From Vulcanimicrobiota bacterium (GTDB lineage Bacteria; Vulcanimicrobiota; Vulcanimicrobiia; Vulcanimicrobiales; Vulcanimicrobiaceae), in the NCBI GenBank assembly GCA_030040695.1, contig JASHTE010000146.1, positions 1 to 11,407 of the forward strand: 11,407 nt of DNA, in the 5' to 3' direction. Made by a program: the position numbers and the translations under genes. Under the pieces are notes generated by a model that saw only the letters and a program-made list of their open reading frames with translations, ran no database searches and was not told the origin of the DNA. Positions 6,710 through 11,407 of the stretch are shown one piece after another. Numbering within the stretch: position 1 is the first letter of the stretch; every line of letters begins with the position of its first letter.

Positions 6710-7387
6710 TCAAGCAGCCTTCGTGGCCCTCACGGTTATGATTAACTGGTAGTCAGGGTCGCAATAGTCCAGCTCTTCTGGACTCAGCTCCTCGACCGAA
6801 AGGCCATGTAAAAAGGCGATCGCGGTAAGGACGTTTCCATGCGCACGTACACGGACGTTTTCTGGTGGGAAAACCTCCTCGAAGAGCATACGCGCGGAGG
6901 TATCCGTGAAGCGCCAGCAGTCGGCGTCCCCAAGTTGTATCGCGATTCGATCGATTTGCGAGATGCCTGGTACGGTGCACAGTAACGTTCCGCCAGGCTT
7001 GAGGGCGTCTTCGAGCGCTCTTAGCGCAGCGCGGAGGTCGTAAACGAAGAGCAGCGTCTGCGTAAGGATGATGCAGTCGTAGAAACCACTGCGAAGCTCT
7101 CCGGGTCCATTGTTGAGATCCGCGATGACGGTAGCGAGCGGGTTATTCGGCGTCCGGTGCAACACATCCGAATGCGTGACTCGGTTGCCGCCGAAGTTGC
7201 GCGTATAGCTCGAATCCAGTGCCTCGAGAGTCGATCCCCGGATTAGGGTTTGGTGCTCGCCGAGGAACCGCTCGATGTAGTGGCGATCGATCGGTGTTCC
7301 TCGTCCGTAGCCGAAGTTTCGCTCGAACGGAGTGACGCGACGGAAGCTTCCCCACTGTAGCTGCTCTCTGTCGGATTCGCCGGGCAT
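6710..7387 (-). CDS. SAM-dependent methyltransferase-like protein (class I)
   Basis: The 225-aa protein looks like a class I methyltransferase of the type found in glycan clusters. After a conserved-looking lead-in (YGRGTPIDRHYIERFL, 27-42) come TLEALDSSYTRNFGG (53-67, where the glycine-rich SAM motif I would be), THSDVLH (71-77), VIADLNN (87-93), FYDCIILTQTL (102-112) and LKPGGTLLCTVPG (129-141). Motif I is unusual because the expected acidic/Gly pattern is reduced to LEALD. Relatives I recall read LEIGD there. A sugar O- or N-methylation role is inferred from the neighbours; the substrate is unknown. The ATG overlaps the stop of the PIG-L gene by 1 nt (TAATG), so translation is probably coupled. 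Its stop faces the stop of the copy-1 ligase with 6 nt between. Confidence 0.78.
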   Translation of the reverse strand: MPGESDREQLQWGSFRRVTPFERNFGYGRGTPIDRHYIERFLGEHQTLIRGSTLEALDSSYTRNFGGNRVTHSDVLHRTPNNPLATVIADLNNGPGELRSGFYDCIILTQTLLFVYDLRAALRALEDALKPGGTLLCTVPGISQIDRIAIQLGDADCWRFTDTSARMLFEEVFPPENVRVRAHGNVLTAIAFLHGLSVEELSPEELDYCDPDYQLIITVRATKAA

Positions 7388-8142
7388 TAGGCCTCCTGGC
7401 GTTGGGGAGCGATGCCGGCGGCGGCCGCAGCACTCACGTCGCGAAACCAGACTCGCTCACCGCCGATCCGCCGCGCCGATGCGATCACGGCCGCTATATC
7501 GCTTGGAGCTATCTGGCTCTTGTAGACCTTCAGGAGCGCGAGCTTCTTTTCGATCCACCCGTCGTCGGGAAGGATGATGGCCTGCGAGCGCGGCGGCAGG
7601 CTTCGCAGTTCCCCGGCGAGGCGATCCTCACCGAAATACCCGGCATACGGCAAGTCTTCGTAGTATACGATCATGCCTTCGAACACCGACTCAGCGGCGA
7701 GCCGCACGATCCAATGGTCGGCGTGGCCGCCAACGGCGAGCGGAGAAAAGACGCAGCTCGGTCCACGGTCGCGCTTGATGCGCAGCATGACTTCGCGCGC
7801 GGCGTCGAGGATGGGGTCGCATGACGCGCGGTCTCGAGAAACGAGAATGCTTTCGAGCGACGGATACCCTCCACGCAACAACGGTTCCGGCAGGTCGTAA
7901 TGATTTACGGCAACACCCACTTCCTCCGCAAAACGGTGGTCTTCCGCGAGGCGGAGGGCTGTAATGCCGTCGACGTCGGTCTCAGGGAGCTCCCCGAACG
8001 GGCAGTACACGCTACGCGTGAATACCGTGTGGATCTGGCATCGCTCGAGTGGAAGTTTGGCGGCTGCGAGGCTTCCCCCGAGGGAGTAGGCGATGTCGTC
8101 ACAGTGCGGGGAAAGCAAGACGATGCTTCCGGTCGATCCCAT
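7387..8142 (-). CDS. PIG-L/LmbE-type deacetylase
   Basis: The 251-aa protein shows the zinc site of the PIG-L (LmbE) N-deacetylase family: SPHCDD near the N-terminus (His13, Asp15, Asp16) and GGHADH (His140, His143), with the intervening ALRLAED segment (62-68) typical of the family. Members remove N-acetyl groups from GlcNAc-type sugars in GPI, mycothiol, bacillithiol and glycan pathways, so deacetylation of a sugar in the local polysaccharide is a fair inference. It has no signal peptide and should act in the cytoplasm. The ATG at 8142 overlaps the stop of the copy-2 ligase-like gene by 1 nt (TGATG), and its own stop overlaps the methyltransferase start, so the three are an obvious coupled unit. 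The family call is confident, the substrate is not. Confidence 0.9.
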   Translation of the reverse strand: MGSTGSIVLLSPHCDDIAYSLGGSLAAAKLPLERCQIHTVFTRSVYCPFGELPETDVDGITALRLAEDHRFAEEVGVAVNHYDLPEPLLRGGYPSLESILVSRDRASCDPILDAAREVMLRIKRDRGPSCVFSPLAVGGHADHWIVRLAAESVFEGMIVYYEDLPYAGYFGEDRLAGELRSLPPRSQAIILPDDGWIEKKLALLKVYKSQIAPSDIAAVIASARRIGGERVWFRDVSAAAAAGIAPQRQEA

Positions 8143-9854
8143 CAGAGGGCGATGCCGATGACCGACCAGTAGACGTCGCCGACTTTGGGATAGATGAGCA
8201 AGCCGTCGACAATTTGGTGGAACGAGAACGCAATGACGACTGCGAGCACACCGGTGCGCAACGCGTTCGGACGGGCATACAAGACAGAGACGGTTGCACC
8301 GACGAGCAGGAGGAACGTGAGCAGCCCGATCACGCCCTGCTCGGAGAGCACCTGCAGATAGTAGTTGTTTGCATGCGTGCGAACGCCCGGTGCGAAGGCC
8401 GAGACGCGAAGCTCGTAGTTTCCGGGGCCCACACCGAGAAGCATGTGCGAGCGATGCATCGCGATCGCAGCGTGCCAGAGCGCCGCGCGCGTCCCAAGCC
8501 CACCGTTGTACGCGTCGGTGCTCCGCGCGGGAAAGACCTTATTGAAGATGCCGTCGCCGTGTGCTGCGCTCTCAAACGCTGCAATGCCGACGGCGAACCA
8601 GATCACAGCCGCGGCCGCCAACACGACGCCGCGCGCGCGCAAGCGCAGAAGAAGAACGAGCGCGCAAGCGGCGAGGCACCCGACGAGCCCCGCGCGCGAG
8701 AACGTAAGCACGAGCGCGAGGGCGCCGAGCGCAAAGGCGGCAAGCTCCTCGGCCCGCGCGCGCTCGTCGATGACGAGCGAGAGCAAGAGTGGGAGCATGA
8801 TGCCGAGGAACGCGCCGAGCTGGTTCGGCCCTTCAAGCGGTCCGGCAACGCGCATGAGCGTGTGGCCGAGGAGAAAGATGCTCTGCGAAGAGCCGTAGTG
8901 CAACTGTGGGATCGCGAGCACCGAGACGAGGATCGTCACGTACGCGAGCGTGCGGCGTAGCAGCGCTGGATCGGGATCGGTGCGATAGGCGAGCGCCGCG
9001 ACTGCAAAGGTCAGCAGGTAGCCCACGGCCTTGAGCGTCTCCCGCATCGCTGCGCCGTGATAGAGCGCGTGAACGCTCGAGAGGACCATCGAGGTGATGA
9101 ACAGGATGAAGGCGCCGGCGAGAATGAGGAAACGGCGGTCGCGCAGCGGTTGCAAACGCACGCGCTGCACGGCGAGCGCGAGAATCGCCGCGAGCAACAC
9201 GACTTTCGGAAGCGTCAGCGTCGTGCCGGCAACGGGCACCGAAAGCGCGAACGGATCGGTTGCGATGAGAGCGATCCATGCGTACGCGACCCGGCGCCGG
9301 ACGAGGACGAAGGTAACGATACCGCCCACGAGCAGGAGGGCGAGGAAGGCGAGGATCTCCGCGCGATCTTGAACCGGAGCGCCCGCGGAGGCCCCGTAGG
9401 TGATGCCGCTGATCGTGTCTTCCACCGCCACGCCGCGCAAGAGAATCGAGAGCGTGCGCCGGTCGTTGTTGATGTGGCGTAGCGCCGGAACGAAGTGGCT
9501 GCTCGGCGTGATGCGCATGATGACCGTATGATCGCGCGTGCTGCGGTGCGGCAACGCAAACGCGGCCTGATAGACGCCGATGCCGAAGCAGCAGACGCGC
9601 GGCGCCGCGACGCCGTCGAAGGAGGCGGCGATCGCGGTGCCGCCCCGCACCGCCGCCTGCGGTGGAACCTCGATCGTCACGACGACCGAGTCGGCGCCGG
9701 GAGGGACGTCGAGGCGCAACGCGCCCGAGGCGCCGATCCAGCAGCAGCCGCCCGGGTCGCCTCCGGGATAGATGCCCGAGATGATGCTCGCCGGTGCGAC
9801 GCCGTCGGGCCAATAGAAGGCGGCGAGTAGAGAGAAAAGCGCGAGCGTTTTCAA
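8142..9854 (-). CDS. O-antigen ligase/polymerase-like membrane protein with N-terminal Cys-Cys domain (copy 2)
   Basis: This 570-aa paralogue of the protein at 4976-6703 has the same architecture: a short hydrophobic N-terminus (MKTLALFSLLAAF), an extracytoplasmic domain with GCCWIG (C37-C38) and RVCCF (C88-C89) and NDRRTLSILLRG, then a multi-spanning WaaL/Wzy-like region. Shared motifs include AGPLEGPNQLGAFLG (337-351), TFSRAGL (384-390), GVGPGNYE (474-481) and RTHANNYYLQ with Arg492 and His494. The start is TTG 9854: upstream in frame there is a TGA at 9905-9903 and no ATG, GTG or TTG in between, and no Shine-Dalgarno is evident, so the exact start is uncertain. It heads the coupled unit with PIG-L and the methyltransferase. 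It may be the polymerase where copy 1 is the ligase, or the reverse; the sequence does not settle this. Confidence 0.85.
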   Translation of the reverse strand: MKTLALFSLLAAFYWPDGVAPASIISGIYPGGDPGGCCWIGASGALRLDVPPGADSVVVTIEVPPQAAVRGGTAIAASFDGVAAPRVCCFGIGVYQAAFALPHRSTRDHTVIMRITPSSHFVPALRHINNDRRTLSILLRGVAVEDTISGITYGASAGAPVQDRAEILAFLALLLVGGIVTFVLVRRRVAYAWIALIATDPFALSVPVAGTTLTLPKVVLLAAILALAVQRVRLQPLRDRRFLILAGAFILFITSMVLSSVHALYHGAAMRETLKAVGYLLTFAVAALAYRTDPDPALLRRTLAYVTILVSVLAIPQLHYGSSQSIFLLGHTLMRVAGPLEGPNQLGAFLGIMLPLLLSLVIDERARAEELAAFALGALALVLTFSRAGLVGCLAACALVLLLRLRARGVVLAAAAVIWFAVGIAAFESAAHGDGIFNKVFPARSTDAYNGGLGTRAALWHAAIAMHRSHMLLGVGPGNYELRVSAFAPGVRTHANNYYLQVLSEQGVIGLLTFLLLVGATVSVLYARPNALRTGVLAVVIAFSFHQIVDGLLIYPKVGDVYWSVIGIAL

Positions 9855-9895
9855 ACGCCGGAATATTCGAGCACGCTGCGGAAAGGACCCGGCAC
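9855..9895. promoter_or_regulatory. 41-bp gap between divergent ligase-like and GT2 genes
   Basis: Two divergent genes start from this 41-bp gap, both at TTG codons. The plus-strand side has a good Shine-Dalgarno, AAAGGA at 9882-9887, 8 nt before TTG 9896. No Shine-Dalgarno is seen for the minus-strand gene. The gap is too short for two separated promoters, so at least one must lie inside the opposite gene's coding sequence. Confidence 0.5.
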
Positions 9896-10981
9896 TTGAT
9901 CGTCATTGCTCTCGTCGTCAGCTGGAACGGGTGGCGCGACACGCTCGATTGCGTTCAAAGTATCTTGGGTGCGCAGCGCCTTCCCGAGCACGTCCTCATT
10001 TGCGACAACGGCTCGATGGACGGCTCGGTGCAGGCCCTCGAGGCGTGGTTTTCGGAGAAGGGCTTCGCCTACACGTCCTTCCCCTCACCCGAAGCGTTGC
10101 TCGCCGGCGAGCCGCTGCGCACGCGGATCGGCATCGTCGAGATCGGTGAGAACCTCGGCTACGCCGGCGCCAACAACCTCGGCATGCGGTACGCGCTGGA
10201 GCGCTGCAACGCTGATTACGTCTGGATCCTCAACAACGACGTCGTCGTCGGCTCGCAGGCGTTGCGTAGGATGCTCGAGCTCGCGCAAGGCGACGACGCG
10301 ATCGGCATCGTGGGCGCGAAGCTCTTGCGCTACGACGCGCCGGAGACGATCCAAGCGATGGGCGGCGGCTTCATCATCCCGGTGATCTGCCACGACACGC
10401 AGCTCGGGCACGGGCGCGCGAGCACGAGCTTCGATGATACGCCGATCCGGCTCGACCATCTCATCGGCGCGTGCCTCCTCGTGCGAAGCACTGCAATTCG
10501 CCGTGTCGGCTTCATCGACGAGTCGTACTTCCTCTATCGCGAGGAGACCGATTGGTGCATTCGTATGCGCCGTCACGGCTGGAAGCTCTACTGCTGCGCG
10601 GCCGCGGACGTGTGGCACAAACAGTCGCGTTCGTCGGGCTTCAGAAGCCAACTGCACGACTACTATGCGGTGCGCAACATGCTGCGCCTCGTGCGCAAGT
10701 TCTATCCAACGTATCTGCCGACCGCGTTCGCGTACTTCGCAACGAGAGCGCTCGTCCCGAAGCTCCTGCGCTTGGAGTTCGCGCGGATCGAAGCGGTGCT
10801 GCAAGCGTTGCGCGACTTTGCGCTCGGCATCGGCGGTCGCGCGAGCGCGCACACCGACGAGGTGCTATTCGACCAATACCTGGGCAGAGGCGAGAATCTC
10901 GTCGAAGGCGGGCGTGACGCCGGCGGGGGTAAAGCGGGCGGCGAGCCCAGGCGCTCCGGACGCGAAACGCGTCCACGCTGA
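9896..10981 (+). CDS. Family 2 glycosyltransferase, rhamnosyltransferase-like
   Basis: The 361-aa protein from TTG 9896 has a GT-A fold: IALVVSWNGW at the start, CDNGSMDG (Asp37 region), ENLGYAGANNLGMRYAL, the metal/nucleotide motif WILNNDVVV (NND at 113-115), IGACLLVRS and the late EETDWCIRMRRHGWK (216-230) with the probable catalytic base. The pattern matches WbbL-type rhamnosyltransferases, which fits the dTDP-rhamnose genes nearby, but donor specificity cannot be read from sequence. It should act at the cytoplasmic face of the inner membrane. AAAGGA lies 8 nt before the TTG. The frame is open further upstream, but that extension is Arg-rich, antisense to the copy-2 ligase gene, and lies before the natural first beta-strand. 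The last 38 codons (Gly/Arg-rich) overlap the 3' end of the opposing GT4 gene and look like read-through. Confidence 0.9.
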   Translation: MIVIALVVSWNGWRDTLDCVQSILGAQRLPEHVLICDNGSMDGSVQALEAWFSEKGFAYTSFPSPEALLAGEPLRTRIGIVEIGENLGYAGANNLGMRYALERCNADYVWILNNDVVVGSQALRRMLELAQGDDAIGIVGAKLLRYDAPETIQAMGGGFIIPVICHDTQLGHGRASTSFDDTPIRLDHLIGACLLVRSTAIRRVGFIDESYFLYREETDWCIRMRRHGWKLYCCAAADVWHKQSRSSGFRSQLHDYYAVRNMLRLVRKFYPTYLPTAFAYFATRALVPKLLRLEFARIEAVLQALRDFALGIGGRASAHTDEVLFDQYLGRGENLVEGGRDAGGGKAGGEPRRSGRETRPR

Positions 10982-11407
10982 TTCGCTCTCGTAGAGGAGG
11001 ACGATCGCCTCGGCGATCGCCGCGGGATCCTCGACGACGATACCGCCGACGCCATCCAACCCGATTCCCTCGTTCCCTATCTGCGTTGTGACGACCGGCA
11101 ATCCGTTTGCCAGCGCCTGCACGATCTTGCCTTTGACACCCGCACCGTAACGAAGCGGAGCGACGAAGACGCGGTGACGGTCGAGCAACGCTTCGAGCTC
11201 TTCCACGAAACCGGTCACCTCGACACGCTCATTCGCAAGGCGCCGCACGCGCGCGGTCGGCTCAGCGCCGGCGAGCCTCAGGCGCACGCCGGGAAGGTTG
11301 CGCCAGACGAGCGGCATTATCTGCGAGCGGAGCCACTGCGCCGCATCTTCATTCGGCGCGTGCGCGTAGTTGCCGACGAACACGATGTCTTTGCGCTCGC
11401 TCCACGC
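10865..11407 (-). CDS. GT4-like glycosyltransferase, C-terminal part only
   Basis: The frame is open through the right edge, so 180 codons plus the stop of the C-terminal half are visible. It shows the donor-binding domain of a GT-B fold, family 4-type enzyme: DIVFVGNYAHAPNEDAAQWL, LRLAGAEP, VTGFVEELEALL, FVAPLRYGAGVKGKIVQALA and GLPVVTTQIGNEGIG. Where most such enzymes have Glu after GKI(V/L), this one reads Gln (VQAL). GTG 11383 lies mid-domain and is not the true start, since the coding pattern continues upstream (WSERKD). Donor and acceptor are unknown; a role in building the same glycan is inferred from the neighbours. Its 3' end overlaps the GT2 gene by 117 bp in antiparallel orientation. 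Confidence 0.88.
   Translation of the reverse strand, partial: AWSERKDIVFVGNYAHAPNEDAAQWLRSQIMPLVWRNLPGVRLRLAGAEPTARVRRLANERVEVTGFVEELEALLDRHRVFVAPLRYGAGVKGKIVQALANGLPVVTTQIGNEGIGLDGVGGIVVEDPAAIAEAIVLLYESESAWTRFASGAPGLAARFTPAGVTPAFDEILASAQVLVE

Noticed and set aside
9794..9895. N-terminal extension of the GT2 gene back to 9794
   Set aside because: The added residues are Arg-rich, antisense to the ligase-like gene, and precede the natural first beta-strand. AAAGGA correctly positions TTG 9896.
8833..9942. Long minus-strand open frame in a second frame over the copy-2 ligase gene (and other long antisense frames such as 8049-8960, 10085-10852 and 4144-4872)
   Set aside because: Their translations are Arg/Ala-rich with no recognisable motifs and they lie fully over well-supported genes. 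They are expected in GC-rich DNA.
1..11407. CRISPR array, tRNA, rRNA, transposase or phage genes
   Set aside because: No regularly spaced repeats, cloverleaf sequences, ribosomal RNA blocks or transposase/integrase motifs were seen on either strand.

Overview
The window is one polysaccharide / lipopolysaccharide biosynthesis region from a GC-rich bacterium. A secreted OstA/LptA-like protein next to dTDP-rhamnose genes, plus two WaaL/Wzy-like membrane proteins, points to a diderm with an outer membrane. GC-rich coding, many GTG/TTG starts (6 of the 10 complete genes), a lipoprotein with a run of glycines after the lipobox, and the style of the methyltransferase and OstA-like proteins recall uncultured soil lineages such as Candidatus Eremiobacterota (WPS-2). 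That placement is an impression from memory and was not tested by any search.

Layout. From about 3.9 kb leftward, a minus-strand run reads rfbC, a glycoside hydrolase-like lipoprotein, rfbB, rfbD, then a truncated OstA/LptA-like gene leaving the left edge. rfbA lies divergently on the plus strand beyond a 226-bp intergenic region. Together rfbA, rfbB, rfbC and rfbD supply the full glucose-1-phosphate to dTDP-L-rhamnose pathway. After rfbA come a small perfect hairpin and a 575-aa O-antigen ligase/polymerase-like protein (copy 1). Converging on it with a 6-nt gap is a minus-strand, translationally coupled trio: O-antigen ligase/polymerase-like protein (copy 2), a PIG-L-type deacetylase and a SAM-dependent methyltransferase, each junction overlapping by 1 nt. 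A family 2 glycosyltransferase of the rhamnosyltransferase type starts 41 bp away on the plus strand. Its 3' end runs 117 bp into the 3' end of a minus-strand GT4-like glycosyltransferase that leaves the right edge.

How the parts may work together (inference): the rfb genes make dTDP-L-rhamnose; GT2 and GT4 enzymes build a repeat unit; PIG-L and the methyltransferase could deacetylate and methylate sugars; the two WaaL/Wzy-like proteins could polymerise the chain and/or attach it to a carrier; the OstA-like protein could belong to outer-membrane LPS transport; the lipoprotein hydrolase could trim or remodel the polymer. No flippase, ABC exporter or initiating phosphosugar transferase is visible in the window.

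The most unusual feature is the pair of paralogous ligase/polymerase proteins in opposite orientation. Each carries the same extra N-terminal extracytoplasmic domain with two Cys-Cys pairs. I see no CRISPR array, tRNA, rRNA, transposase or insertion sequence.
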